64,000 nucleotides of DNA from Pseudomonadota bacterium (lineage in GTDB: Bacteria; Pseudomonadota; Alphaproteobacteria; Rhodospirillales; Magnetospirillaceae), in contig JAJYTF010000020.1 of the NCBI GenBank assembly GCA_021793155.1, positions 19,271 to 83,270 on the forward strand, in the 5' to 3' direction. This document shows, in pieces, positions 1 through 8,690 of this stretch. The translations under genes and the position numbers were made by a program. The notes under the pieces are model-generated. The model was not told the origin of the DNA, made no database searches, and saw only the letters and a list, made by a program, of their open reading frames with translations. Numbering within the stretch: position 1 is the stretch's first letter; each line of letters begins with the position of its first letter.

Positions 1-112
1 CCACCCGTTAGATTCTCAGCACAAATCAATCAGTTGCAGCACGGCGAAGCTTTCCCGTCCGGCAACTACGGACAAGAGCCAATCATATTAGCAAAATCGC
101 GAGCTTGGTAGA

Positions 113-1447
113 TCAATCCTCGGTCGCAGGAAGGAACAGACCAGGCGGCAGCCGGGTCTTGGCGTCGCCGCGCGCACGCTCCAACTGGCCCTGGGACAGG
201 CCGGAGACGCCGGAAAGATCGGCGGCGGAAAGATCGACGCCCAGCAAGATGGCGCCGTGCAGATCGGCATCGGACATCTGCGCCCCCGACAGATCGGCGC
301 CAGCCAGGTCGGCGCCTTTCAGATTGGCTCCGTTGAGCAAGCAGGCCCGCAAGTGGGCATGGCGCAGGCGGCTGACGGCCAGATTGGCCCCGCTCAGCCT
401 GCTGCCGGTCAAGTCGGCATTTCGCAGGTCCGCACCATGCAGATGGGCCTCGGTCAGATCGCAGCCGGAAAGATCGGCGCGTGGCAGCAGGGCCGAGGTC
501 AACTGCGCCCCGGCAAGGTTGCGCCCGGAAAGATCGGCGGCGTCCAGCCGCGCCCTTTGACCATCGGCCCCACCGGAATCCACCCAGCGGGCGTGTCCAG
601 CAAGTATGGCTTCGATATCCGGGCCGGCCGGTTGTACGGGCGGCGTGGCGCGGGCCGTCGGCGGCACCGTCTCCATCGGATCCGACCGCCCGGGCACCTT
701 CCCGACACCCGCCGGCTCGACCCGTCCGGCCTTGGCTTTGCCGGCGCCCGGCAAGTCATCGAGCGGAAGGTCGCGCATGGGCCGAGGCGACCCGTCGCCC
801 CCTCCCGCCACCTCCACCGGAGCCCGGCTGACCGCTGGCGGCGAGGCCGCCGCCTCCTTCCCTTCGCGCAATGGCGCGGCTGCCACCCCGGCGCCTGCCT
901 CGACGGTCTCGCGGGGAAAGGCCGCGGGCGCGCCGGAAACCGCGGGGCGCGGCGCAGCGGGCCGCGGCCTCCCAGCTTCCGTGGGTTTCTTATCGGCCGC
1001 AGGCGATGACGCGGTCCTGGAGATATGGGGCAGGCTGCCGCCGACCAGCCGTGGCCTGGAAATGGTGTTGGCCACCGTCTTCAGCAGCAATTCGGCGGAA
1101 ATCGGCTTTCGCAAGACGCCATGAATGCCGAAAGCGCAAGCCTGATTGATGAGGTCGCGGTCCATCGCCTTGACCACCACCAGCAGCGGCAGATTGCTGC
1201 TGCTCCCGACTTTGCGCTCGCGCAGCCAGCGGATCAGGGTCAGGGCCTCGACATCGCCTTTTTCAAGGTCTATCAGGCCGACATCGACATGCTGATGGCT
1301 CAGCACGACCCGCGCCTCGGCCGGGTCGTGCAGGGTCAGGACATCCCGGGCCCGTTGGTTGCGGAAGACGCCTCGCGCCCAGAAACGGAACTGTTCGTCG
1401 CGGTCGACGACGATGACCCGCTTGGTCTGCCAGTCGAACATGCTCAC
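113..1447 (-). CDS. Receiver domain / pentapeptide-repeat fusion protein
   Basis: The protein has 444 residues. Residues 10-130 look like a CheY-type receiver: an acidic 'VDRDE' start, 'GLIDLE' at the phospho-acceptor strand and 'LRKPI' with the conserved Lys. A Pro/Ala-rich linker of about 140 residues follows. From about residue 295 there are A(D/N)LxG-type pentapeptide repeats, such as 'ADLSGRNLAGAQL' and 'ANLKGADLAGADL', which should form a right-handed quadrilateral beta-helix. It starts 34 bases downstream of an OmpR-family regulator on the same strand and is probably co-transcribed with it. The role is unknown; a phosphorylation-controlled scaffold or protein-interaction module is an inference. 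Confidence 0.8.
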   Translation of the reverse strand: MSMFDWQTKRVIVVDRDEQFRFWARGVFRNQRARDVLTLHDPAEARVVLSHQHVDVGLIDLEKGDVEALTLIRWLRERKVGSSSNLPLLVVVKAMDRDLINQACAFGIHGVLRKPISAELLLKTVANTISRPRLVGGSLPHISRTASSPAADKKPTEAGRPRPAAPRPAVSGAPAAFPRETVEAGAGVAAAPLREGKEAAASPPAVSRAPVEVAGGGDGSPRPMRDLPLDDLPGAGKAKAGRVEPAGVGKVPGRSDPMETVPPTARATPPVQPAGPDIEAILAGHARWVDSGGADGQRARLDAADLSGRNLAGAQLTSALLPRADLSGCDLTEAHLHGADLRNADLTGSRLSGANLAVSRLRHAHLRACLLNGANLKGADLAGADLSGAQMSDADLHGAILLGVDLSAADLSGVSGLSQGQLERARGDAKTRLPPGLFLPATED

Positions 1448-1481
1448 CTTTGGCGCAACCGGCCTCGATTGCCGTTGCGTC

Positions 1482-2207
1482 TCAAGCCGATGTCACCGCC
1501 GGGGCGAACTTGTAGCCATAGCCGTGGCTGGTGACGATGATAGCGGGAGCCTTGGGATCAAGTTCCATCTTGCGCCGCAGGCGGCTGACCAGGACGTCGA
1601 TGGTGCGATCCACCGGCGTCCAGTACTGGCTCCCGATGGCATCCAGAAGCTGGTCGCGCGACAGCACCCGCCCGGCGCCTTCGATCAGCGCCGTCAGCAG
1701 GTCGAATTCGGCGCGGGTCAGGTTCACCTCGCGACCCGCCGGATCCTGCAGGCTCCGCTTACCCAGATCCATCTCCCAGCCGTCGAAGCGGCGCACCTGA
1801 TGCCCGTCGGCATCGAGCCGGCGGGCAGTCCGCGGCATGCTGAGGCGGCGCAGCAGGCCCTTGACCCGAGCCACCAACTCCCGCGGGAAAAATGGCTTCG
1901 TGACATAATCGTCGGCGCCCATCTCCAGGCCGACCACCCGATCGATATCCTCTTTGCGCGAGGTCAGCATGATGATGCCGACATCCGACTTGGCGCGCAA
2001 TTCGCGAGCGATGTAAAGGCCGTCCTCATCCGGCAGGTTGAGGTCCAGGAGTACCAGGTCGAAATTATGGTGGCCGGCCAGATCGTTCGCCTGGCCGGCG
2101 GATTCGGCGGTACTGACTCGAAAACCCTCGGCCTCGAGCAGCGACGCCAACAACGCCCGTGTCGCCGGTTCGTCTTCAAGCACCAGGATGTGATGATCCT
2201 TAGGCAT
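1482..2207 (-). CDS. OmpR-family response regulator
   Basis: This 241-residue two-component regulator has a receiver domain (residues 5-118) with the acidic pair in 'LEDEP', the phospho-acceptor Asp in 'LLDLNLP', 'MLTSR' and the switch Lys in 'VTKPF'. A winged-helix DNA-binding domain follows (about 140-235) with 'LTRAEFDLLTAL', 'LSRDQLLDAI' and the end motif 'TSHGYGYKF'. The ATG is preceded by a strong GGAAGGGG ribosome site. No cognate histidine kinase lies next to it. The neighbouring receiver-pentapeptide protein is probably in the same transcript. Targets are unknown; it resembles TorR/OmpR-type activators. Confidence 0.9.
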   Translation of the reverse strand: MPKDHHILVLEDEPATRALLASLLEAEGFRVSTAESAGQANDLAGHHNFDLVLLDLNLPDEDGLYIARELRAKSDVGIIMLTSRKEDIDRVVGLEMGADDYVTKPFFPRELVARVKGLLRRLSMPRTARRLDADGHQVRRFDGWEMDLGKRSLQDPAGREVNLTRAEFDLLTALIEGAGRVLSRDQLLDAIGSQYWTPVDRTIDVLVSRLRRKMELDPKAPAIIVTSHGYGYKFAPAVTSA

Positions 2208-2536
2208 ACGGTCCCCTTCCTTCGCCCGCTAGAATCGCCCAGCCGTATTCAACATTAGAAACAATGAGGGAATATGCCATTGTGTAGAAAAGGGCGCAAC
2301 CACAGCCGAGTTGCATAGGAAAATAACGCCTTTCACCCCAACCCCAACCCGTTCGAAAGGAACATCATCCCATTCGAAGCTATTCAATTCAAATGTGACA
2401 ATTGCCGAACGGAGTCCGACGATGGGGCGACGGGTGGCGGCGACCAGGACAAGAACGTCTGGAACCAGCCGTTCCCGACGCCCAAAAAGCCTGAAGCCGC
2501 CACGCCGCGCCCAGTTCGCCCCTGTCGCGGTTCGGC
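2208..2536. other. Intergenic region, no gene seen
   Basis: About 330 bases separate the end of serA from the response-regulator start. The part from roughly 2260 to 2410 is clearly AT-richer than its surroundings and probably carries the promoter of the response-regulator gene. I see no convincing coding sequence or strong terminator hairpin. Confidence 0.5.
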
Positions 2537-3769
2537 TCAGTAGAGGAAGCGGGCCCGGATGGTGCCGTCCAGCGCCTGAAGCTCGGCAATGAGTTCCGCT
2601 TCGTCCACCTCTCCGTCGACGTCGACCACAACGTAGCCCACCTCGGCATCGGTTTGCAGGTATTGCGCCGAAATGTTCAACTCGCGCGACGAGAAGACGT
2701 CGTTCACCCGGCGCAGCATGCCGGGAACGTTGGAGTGGATGTGCAGGAAGCGGGTTCCCCCAGCCTTGACCGGCAGCGACACCTCGACAAAATTGACGGC
2801 GCCCACGGTCGAACCGTTGTCCGAGTACTTGATCAATTTCTCGGCTACTTCCAGGCCGATATTGGCCTGGGCCTCGTGGGTCGAGCCGCCGATATGCGGG
2901 GTCAGGATAACGTTCGACAAGCCGCGCAGGGGGCTTACGAACTCGTCGGTGTTGCTGGCCGGTTCGACCGGGAACACATCGATGGCGGCACCCAACAGAT
3001 GCTTGTCGTTCAGTGCCTTGACCAGGGCATCGATCATGACGACATTGCCGCGCGACGCGTTGATCAGGTACGAGCCCTTCTTCATGGCCCGCAGCTCGCG
3101 CTCGCCGATCATGTTCTTGGTGTGCGGAGTCGCCGGCACGTGCAGGCTGACCACATCCGAGACGTTCAGCACCCCTTCCAGGCTGGACGCCGGCCGCGCA
3201 TTCCCGATCGCCAGTTTCTTTTCGATGTCGTAATAACGCACATGCATGCCCATGGCCTCGGCGATCACCGAGAGCTGCGAACCGATATGGCCGTAACCGA
3301 CGATTCCCAGCGTCTTGCCGCGCAGCTCGAACGCATCCTTGGCCGTCTTCAACCATTTCCCGGCATGGGCCTCGCGCGACTTGTCGGGAATGCCACGCAG
3401 CAACATGACGATTTCGCCGATCACCAGTTCAGCCACCGAGCGGGTGTTGGAATAGGGCGCGTTGAACACCGGAACGCCGGCCCGGCGGGCGGTGTCGAGG
3501 GAGACCTGATTGGTTCCGATGCAGAAACAGCCGATGCAGAACAGGCGATTGGCAGCCGCAAGCACCTTCTCGGTGATGCGGGTGCGCGAGCGGATGCCGA
3601 GCATGTGGACGCCCTGTATCCGTTCGATCAGTTGGGCCTCGTCGAGAGCATGGGGCAACGCCTCGATATTGGTGTAGCCGCGCTCCTTGAATTCGCGGAT
3701 CCCGCTTTCGTGGACACCCTCCAGCAGGAGGATGCGAATCTTATCCTTGGATAGAGAATGCTTGGTCAC
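2537..3769 (-). CDS. serA: D-3-phosphoglycerate dehydrogenase
   Basis: This enzyme oxidises 3-phosphoglycerate with NAD, the first step of serine synthesis. The GTG start at 3769 gives 410 residues, the length of E. coli SerA, with 'SLSKDKIRILLLEG' matching its N-terminus; GAGG lies about 8 bases upstream. Longer in-frame extensions have no family support. Visible features are the NAD-binding 'GYGHIGSQ', the catalytic Arg in 'NASRGNVV', 'GAAIDVFPVEPA', the catalytic His in 'HIGGSTHEAQ', and a C-terminal ACT domain (about 335-410) ending 'GTIRARFLY', the serine-feedback module. This is the E. coli-like, short form of the enzyme. Confidence 0.95.
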   Translation of the reverse strand: MTKHSLSKDKIRILLLEGVHESGIREFKERGYTNIEALPHALDEAQLIERIQGVHMLGIRSRTRITEKVLAAANRLFCIGCFCIGTNQVSLDTARRAGVPVFNAPYSNTRSVAELVIGEIVMLLRGIPDKSREAHAGKWLKTAKDAFELRGKTLGIVGYGHIGSQLSVIAEAMGMHVRYYDIEKKLAIGNARPASSLEGVLNVSDVVSLHVPATPHTKNMIGERELRAMKKGSYLINASRGNVVMIDALVKALNDKHLLGAAIDVFPVEPASNTDEFVSPLRGLSNVILTPHIGGSTHEAQANIGLEVAEKLIKYSDNGSTVGAVNFVEVSLPVKAGGTRFLHIHSNVPGMLRRVNDVFSSRELNISAQYLQTDAEVGYVVVDVDGEVDEAELIAELQALDGTIRARFLY

Positions 3770-4112
3770 GGATAACGCCTCGATTGGGGAAACTGTTGCA
3801 TGGCAGCATAAGGGAGAGGGAACCATGCTGTACAGCCAGTCCTCAATTATGCCCGCTTTCCGTAGGCCAGGCTCTTCGGCTGACAGCCGTTTGCGCCCTG
3901 GCACCCGGCTATTTGCTGACTATATCGTGTAAGGCCGCCCGGCTTGACGGTCCGATCCTGAGGCTTGGCTCCCAAGCGCCAGGCGAATCGGCCCACCAAC
4001 TGATTGAATTGTGGTGAGAGTCTGACAGGTGGCGTGAACGCCATCCGTCAGCTTCTCCCCACTTGCAACCGGGCCGGCCCCGCACAGCGGTAGCACTTTT
4101 CTCGAGGAAGAA
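3770..4112. other. Intergenic region, no gene seen
   Basis: About 340 bases separate the divergent serA and DUF1476 genes and should carry both promoters. Small open frames here lack ribosome sites and family resemblance. I see no clear palindromic operator. Confidence 0.45.
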
Positions 4113-4424
4113 ATGACACTCCCGGGAACATCGCCGCCCCGCGACTCGGACGAGGCATTCCGCGTGAAGACACGCCGTGACCGGCTTTTCGGGCTGTGGG
4201 CGGCGGAACGCCTGGGCCTTTCCGGCCGCGAGGCTGACATTTACGCGCGACACGTCATCATGGCCGACATGGAGGCCGGCGGAGAGGTCGACCTTCTGCA
4301 CGAGGTCGCAGCGGACCTTTCCCGCTACGTCAGCGCCATCGACGAACAGGTGCTGCAGGTCGAGTTGAGGCGCTTCGAGGACATCGCCCGCGATCAACTG
4401 GCTCGCGAGAACCGGCGCAGCTGA
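4113..4424 (+). CDS. DUF1476 / ATP synthase inhibitor zeta-subunit family protein
   Basis: This 103-residue protein matches the alphaproteobacterial DUF1476 family, whose Paracoccus member is the zeta inhibitor of the F1 ATPase. The diagnostic segment is 'RRDRLFGLWAAERLGLSG' followed by helices including 'VIMADMEAGGEVDLLHEVAADL'. The N-terminus is inhibitory in Paracoccus zeta; here it is short. The ATG has a GAGGAA ribosome site a few bases upstream. It stands alone between serA and amt. Expected location is cytoplasmic, bound to F1 when ATP hydrolysis must be blocked. Confidence 0.85.
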   Translation: MTLPGTSPPRDSDEAFRVKTRRDRLFGLWAAERLGLSGREADIYARHVIMADMEAGGEVDLLHEVAADLSRYVSAIDEQVLQVELRRFEDIARDQLARENRRS

Positions 4425-4565
4425 GTCCTTCCGGCGCTCGGACTCGCCCGCAAAAGCAGAACGGCGACCGACAGCGCCGCATAGATAATGTGCAGTGTTG
4501 ACACGCGCTCATCTTTTGTGCACCATGAACTCACCTGAAGGACGAACAGATGTATTGACTATTCC

Positions 4566-4594
4566 ATGGGCAATATTTTTGAGATTTTGCCCAT
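4566..4594. promoter_or_regulatory. Inverted repeat ATGGGCAA-N13-TTGCCCAT
   Basis: This is a perfect 8-bp inverted repeat (4566-4573 and 4587-4594) with an AT-rich 13-base centre. It lies about 100 bp upstream of the -24 element of the amt promoter, a usual distance for an enhancer-binding activator. It does not match the NtrC consensus (TGCACC...GGTGCA), so the binding protein is unknown. Confidence 0.4.
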
Positions 4595-4678
4595 TTTCTT
4601 TGCAGAGAGAACACAACCACTTTCCGCTGACTGTCTTTAACCCATTGAAATCGCGAGAAACGAGCCAAAGAGCATAGG

Positions 4679-4695
4679 TTGGCACGCTGTTTGAA
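4679..4695 (+). promoter_or_regulatory. Sigma-54 (-24/-12) promoter of amt
   Basis: TTGGCACGCTGTTTGAA fits the RpoN consensus YTGGCACG-N4-TTGCW, with the -24 GG at 4681-4682 and a GA in place of the -12 GC. It lies about 50 bases before the amt ATG. This fits nitrogen-limitation control. Confidence 0.7.
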
Positions 4696-4741
4696 CGCGG
4701 CGTGACCGCTGTTTGCTCTAGGGTCTCTTCGCGAGGACATA

Positions 4742-6016
4742 ATGGAATCGACGAGTGCGGGGATTGACGTTCTTTTCATCCTGTTGGGCGCCGTCATGGT
4801 CTTGGCCATGCACGCCGGCTTTGCCTTTCTTGAGGTCGGCACGGTACGCCGCAAGAATCAGGTCAATGCGCTGGTCAAGATCCTGACCGATTTTGCCGTT
4901 TCGACCTGTGCCTACTTTTTCATCGGCTACGCCGTAGCCTATGGGATCAACTTCCTCGCCTCGGCCAAGGTGATTTCCGGCGCCGTTGCCGGCGCGGGCT
5001 TCGCGCCGAAGGGCTACGACCTGGTCAAATTCTTCTTCCTGGCCACCTTCGCCGCCGCCATTCCGGCCATCATCTCGGGTGGCATCGCCGAACGGGCCAA
5101 GTTCTGGCCCCAGCTTTGCGCCACGGCGGTAATCACCGCCTTGTTCTATCCCGGTTTCGAAGGGCTGATCTGGGGAACCCGCCTGGGCTTCCAGCAATGG
5201 GTTGCCGCCACCTTCGGCGCCAGTTTCCACGACTTCGCCGGCTCGGTGGTTGTCCACGCCTTCGGCGGCTGGACGGCCTTGGGCGCCGTGGTCATGCTCG
5301 GTGCCCGGCGCGGCCGCTATCGGAAGAACGGCAGCGTCGTCGGTATCCCGCCGTCCAACATTCCCTTCCTGGCGCTGGGTGCCTGGATCCTGTCGGTCGG
5401 CTGGTTCGGCTTCAACGTGATGAGCGCCCAGAAGATGGATGGTATTTCCGGCCTGGTGGCGCTGAATTCGCTGTTCGCCATGCTGGGCGGCGTCCTCTCC
5501 TCGCTGGTGATCAGCCGCAACGACCCCGGCTTCATCCATAACGGCGCCCTGGCCGGCCTGGTGGCCGTCTGCGCCGGCTCGGACGTCATGCATCCGGTGG
5601 GGGCCCTGGCAACCGGAGCCATCGCCGGCGGACTTTTCGTCTGGGCTTTCAACCAGTGTCAAAACAAGTGGAAGATCGACGACGTTCTGGGCGTCTGGCC
5701 GTTGCACGGCTTCTGTGGGGCGATGGGCGGTATCGCCTGCGGGGTATTCGGACAGGAGGCTTTGGGCGGCATGGGCGGCGTGTCGCTGACGGCGCAGATC
5801 TTCGGCACCGTCCTTGGAGTCGCCGCCGCCACAGCCACCGGTTTCCTGGTGTACGGCGTGCTGAAGGCGGTGATGGGGCTTCGCCTCGACCCCGAGCAGG
5901 AGTTCCGCGGGGCAGACCTCTCCATCCATCAGATCGGCGCCTACCCCGAGACGGAAGTGCCTTCCTATGCCGACGACGTCGCCACCCAGAACGGTGTCAT
6001 CCGCGCCGAGGCCTGA
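4742..6016 (+). CDS. amt: Ammonium transporter (Amt family)
   Basis: This 424-residue integral membrane channel conducts ammonium/ammonia in a trimer, with about 11 membrane helices expected. The pore twin-His residues are in 'DFAGSVVVHAFGGW' (about residue 168) and 'VWPLHGFCGAMGGI' (about 325). The N-terminus 'FILLGAVMVLAMHAGFAFLEVG' is the typical first helix, without an obvious cleavable signal. GAGGA precedes the ATG. No glnK/PII gene is adjacent, unlike the usual glnK-amt pair. A sigma-54-type promoter lies just upstream. In Rhodospirillum and Azospirillum, AmtB and PII take part in controlling DraG, which is also in this window. Confidence 0.95.
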   Translation: MESTSAGIDVLFILLGAVMVLAMHAGFAFLEVGTVRRKNQVNALVKILTDFAVSTCAYFFIGYAVAYGINFLASAKVISGAVAGAGFAPKGYDLVKFFFLATFAAAIPAIISGGIAERAKFWPQLCATAVITALFYPGFEGLIWGTRLGFQQWVAATFGASFHDFAGSVVVHAFGGWTALGAVVMLGARRGRYRKNGSVVGIPPSNIPFLALGAWILSVGWFGFNVMSAQKMDGISGLVALNSLFAMLGGVLSSLVISRNDPGFIHNGALAGLVAVCAGSDVMHPVGALATGAIAGGLFVWAFNQCQNKWKIDDVLGVWPLHGFCGAMGGIACGVFGQEALGGMGGVSLTAQIFGTVLGVAAATATGFLVYGVLKAVMGLRLDPEQEFRGADLSIHQIGAYPETEVPSYADDVATQNGVIRAEA

Positions 6017-6145
6017 TCGCAGAGGCGCAGGCATCGAACGAGGCGCCGGTCCGCGGGATCGGCGCCTCTTGCCCAAAGGCAAGGACGCCAGGCGCGGGCC
6101 GCGCCATGCTGCCGGAACGTTGAGTCCGACCGGAGCCGTCCTCCC

Positions 6146-6445
6146 ATGCGCGAACAAGCAATCGAAGCTTTGAAGGCCGTTTTGGACCCCGAGCTCGGCG
6201 TCAACATCGTCGACCTCGGCCTGGTCGAGCGGCTCGATGCCGACGAAAGCGGCATCCTGATCGACCTCATCATGACCTCGCCGGCCTGCCCACAGGGAGA
6301 CTATCTGGCCGAGCAGTGCACCCAGGTTATGGAACAGAGCTTCGGGGCCAATCTGCCGGTCAGCGTCCAGGTCGTCTCGTTTCCGCCGTGGGAGCCCGAA
6401 CGGATGAGTGAATCCGCTCGCCGCCAACTGGGCTGGATCGGATGA
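6146..6445 (+). CDS. DUF59/MIP18-family metal-sulfur cluster assembly factor
   Basis: This 99-residue protein belongs to the DUF59 (MIP18/SufT/PaaD-like) family, which helps assemble or transfer Fe-S clusters. The pattern 'LDPELGVNIVDLGLVERL' and 'MTSPACPQGDYLAEQC' is characteristic, including the conserved Cys in 'SPACP'. Its stop overlaps the start of the next gene (ATGA at 6442), so the two are translationally coupled. Pairing with an NnrS-like membrane protein suggests a shared role in heme or metal handling under nitrosative or respiratory conditions; this is an inference. Confidence 0.85.
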   Translation: MREQAIEALKAVLDPELGVNIVDLGLVERLDADESGILIDLIMTSPACPQGDYLAEQCTQVMEQSFGANLPVSVQVVSFPPWEPERMSESARRQLGWIG

Positions 6446-7542
6446 GTGCCGGAGCCCGCCGAGCGCCCCTGTTCGCCTTGGCGGCTGCGGCCTTGCTGGG
6501 CGGACTGGCGGCTGGGCTGGCGCGCCTGGGCTGGAATTTCCCGGCGACGTCGCTGATAGCGGTTCATGGCCCACTGATGGTTTGCGGCTTCTTCGGTACC
6601 GTCATCGGATTGGAACGCGCCGTCGCCATCGGCCGCCCCTGGGCCTTTGCCGCGCCGCTGCTGACCGGTCTCGGCGCCCTGGCCCTGTTCGCCGGGCAGC
6701 CCACCCTGGCAGGCCTCGCCATGCTGGGTGGCGCCATTGTATTCCTGGCGATCGGCATCGTTGTGGTGCGCCGGCAACCGGCCCTGTACACGGTGACGCT
6801 GGGGCTTGGGGCCTTGGCTTGGGTGGTCGGCGTCGCCGTCTGGCTGACGGGCGGTGAGGTCTCCCCCGCGGTTGCCGCATGGGCTTGCTTCCTGGTCCTG
6901 ACCATCGCCGGCGAACGGCTGGAACTGTCGCGCTTTCTGCCGCCAAGCAGATGGAAGGTGCCCGGCGCCGTGCTTGCCTTCTCGGCAACCCTGGCCGGGG
7001 CCGCGCTGTTGGCGGCCGGCGGCGACCGGGCCGCCGGCGTGTTCGGCTTCGGCCTGCTGGCGCTGGCCGCCTGGATGTTCCTCCATGACGTGGCGCGCCG
7101 CGCCATCCGTCAACCGGGGCTCAGCCGCTACATGGCAACCTGCCTGCTGTCCGGCTATGGCTGGCTGGCCGTGGCGGGACTGGTCTGCCTGCTGGTGGGC
7201 CTGCCGGCCGGGGGGCCGGTCTACGACGCCGCCCTGCACAGCCTGTTCGTCGGCTTCGTCTTCGCCATGGTCTTCGGCCACGCACCGATCATCCTGCCGT
7301 CGGTGCTGCGAGTGCCCCTGCCCTTCCACCGCGGCTTCTATCTGCCTTTGCTCGCTCTGCACGCCTCACTGACCCTGCGGGTGGCTGGCGACCTGGCCGG
7401 ATTCGACCAATTGCGGCTGTGGGGCGGCTTGCTGAACGCCGCGACGATCGTCGCCTTTCTGTTGATGACCGCGGTGACGGTGATGATCGGCCGGACCGCC
7501 AGACCGGCCACGGCAGCGAACGCGCGCAATAGGGGGGCGTGA
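6442..7542 (+). CDS. NnrS-like polytopic membrane protein
   Basis: This 366-residue protein has about 10-12 hydrophobic helices. Conserved stretches are 'VHGPLMVCGFFGTVIGLERA', 'LTIAGERLELSRFLPP', 'HSLFVGFVFAMVFGHAPII' and 'LPSVLRVPLPF', with regularly placed His residues. These are characteristic of the NnrS-like family found near denitrification genes; NnrS itself is a heme/copper membrane protein linked to nitric-oxide stress. It overlaps the DUF59 gene by 4 bases. The exact activity is unknown. Remnants of nos (nitrous-oxide reductase) genes at about 25 kb support a denitrifying past for this lineage. Confidence 0.7.
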   Translation: MSAGARRAPLFALAAAALLGGLAAGLARLGWNFPATSLIAVHGPLMVCGFFGTVIGLERAVAIGRPWAFAAPLLTGLGALALFAGQPTLAGLAMLGGAIVFLAIGIVVVRRQPALYTVTLGLGALAWVVGVAVWLTGGEVSPAVAAWACFLVLTIAGERLELSRFLPPSRWKVPGAVLAFSATLAGAALLAAGGDRAAGVFGFGLLALAAWMFLHDVARRAIRQPGLSRYMATCLLSGYGWLAVAGLVCLLVGLPAGGPVYDAALHSLFVGFVFAMVFGHAPIILPSVLRVPLPFHRGFYLPLLALHASLTLRVAGDLAGFDQLRLWGGLLNAATIVAFLLMTAVTVMIGRTARPATAANARNRGA

Positions 7543-7644
7543 GAACGGGGACGTGTGACACGTGGGTTAGACTTCGGGCGCCTTAATTTGGCCCCGAGGC
7601 GATGCCATCTTCCGGGGGGCCCGGAGCCACAGGCGAGTCCCTTG

Positions 7645-8658
7645 ATGACATCGTTTCACAGGTTTGCCGCTTTGCCTTCGTTCGATGGTGGCGCGGAAGC
7701 ATCGCAGCTTCGCCGCCAGGCCTGGACGGTCTGGCGGCGCCTTCTCGAGAGCCAGCACTGGCGAAGCACACCACGTGGACCTCGCCCGCCGGAAAGTGGG
7801 GCACTGACCGATGCACTCATCAGCGCTTTCGGCCTGACCATGCGCAGCGTCGGCCTTTATCATCGGGGGCAGCGCAACACGCTGGCCGTGCGGCGAGTCG
7901 AGCTGCAGCTTGCCTGCCCGGGACTGCCGCCGGAATTCGACGGCTTCCGCATCCTCCATGTCAGCGATCCCCATTTCGATTTGTGCGAAGGACTTGCCGA
8001 GGCCATCGCCGAAGCGGCAGCCGGCAGCCCGGCCGATGTCTGCGTGTTGACCGGCGATTACCGGGCGGCCATCCGCGGGCCGCATGACAAGGCCGTCCGC
8101 GCCCTCGAGCGGCTGGTACACGCGATCACAGCGCCCGCCGGCATCTGGGCCACCCTCGGCAACCATGACGGTGTAGCCATGGTGGAGCCGATCGAACGTT
8201 TGGGAATCGGCCTTCTGATCAACGAAGCGGCGTCACTTTACCGCGGCACGGCCAAGCTGCGCCTGGTCGGGCTGGACGATGTCCATCGTTTCCATACACC
8301 CCTGGCCGACGAGGCCTTGGCGGAACACGCTCCGAGGCGGGGCGACGGCTTCGGCATCGCCTTGGTCCATTCCCCGGATATGGCTGTCGCAGCGGCCCGT
8401 CTCGGCTATGGACTGTACCTGTGCGGCCATACGCACGGCGGCCAAGTCTGCCTGCCCGGCGGCCGCCCGGTCGTCACTCATTGCGACAGCCCCAGGCGCT
8501 ATTCCCGCGGACTTTGGCGGATCGGCAAGATGCAGGGTTATACCAACTGCGGCGCCGGCGCCTCGGGCGTGCCCCTCCGCTATTTCAGCCGCAGCGAAAT
8601 CGCCCGGCTGACACTAAAAGCCGCTCCGCCGGTGGACCAGGGCGGCGCTTTGAGGTAA
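7645..8658 (+). CDS. Metallophosphoesterase (calcineurin-like, YkuE type)
   Basis: With the ATG at 7645 (AGGCGAG upstream) the protein has 337 residues. The metal-binding motifs of calcineurin-like phosphoesterases appear in order: 'SDPHFD' (DxH), 'LTGDY' (GD), 'LGNHDG' (GNHD), 'ALVHSPD' and 'CGHTHGGQV' (GHxH). There is no cleavable signal peptide; the first about 130 residues are family-specific and may be peripheral to membrane. YkuE-like enzymes hydrolyse UDP-diacylglucosamine or other phosphoesters, but the substrate cannot be assigned here. An earlier in-frame start at 7555 is possible but poorly supported. Confidence 0.85.
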   Translation: MTSFHRFAALPSFDGGAEASQLRRQAWTVWRRLLESQHWRSTPRGPRPPESGALTDALISAFGLTMRSVGLYHRGQRNTLAVRRVELQLACPGLPPEFDGFRILHVSDPHFDLCEGLAEAIAEAAAGSPADVCVLTGDYRAAIRGPHDKAVRALERLVHAITAPAGIWATLGNHDGVAMVEPIERLGIGLLINEAASLYRGTAKLRLVGLDDVHRFHTPLADEALAEHAPRRGDGFGIALVHSPDMAVAAARLGYGLYLCGHTHGGQVCLPGGRPVVTHCDSPRRYSRGLWRIGKMQGYTNCGAGASGVPLRYFSRSEIARLTLKAAPPVDQGGALR

Positions 8659-8690
8659 CAACCTCGGCAGCCACTGTTCGAGGACCACCC

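Larger units (their letters stand above)
4425..4741 (+). other. Regulatory region upstream of the ammonium transporter
   Basis: This 317-base gap is AT-rich from about 4540 to 4680, in contrast to the GC-rich genes on both sides. It carries an 8-bp inverted repeat centred near 4580 and a -24/-12 promoter at 4679-4695. No coding sequence was recognised. The layout (distal palindrome, AT-rich spacer, -24/-12 element) is that of an enhancer-dependent nitrogen-regulated promoter. Confidence 0.6.

Noticed and set aside
2229..3356. 375-codon minus-strand frame overlapping serA in another phase
   Set aside because: Arg/Gly-rich out-of-frame translation of serA; no ribosome site or family.
4515..4527. 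TGCACC half-site resembling NtrC upstream of amt
   Set aside because: The matching GGTGCA half is missing at the required spacing.
4718..6574. 618-codon open frame on the minus strand across amt
   Set aside because: It is an antisense shadow of amt: low-complexity Gly/His/Gln/Asp translation, no family features, while the plus-strand frame is a complete Amt.
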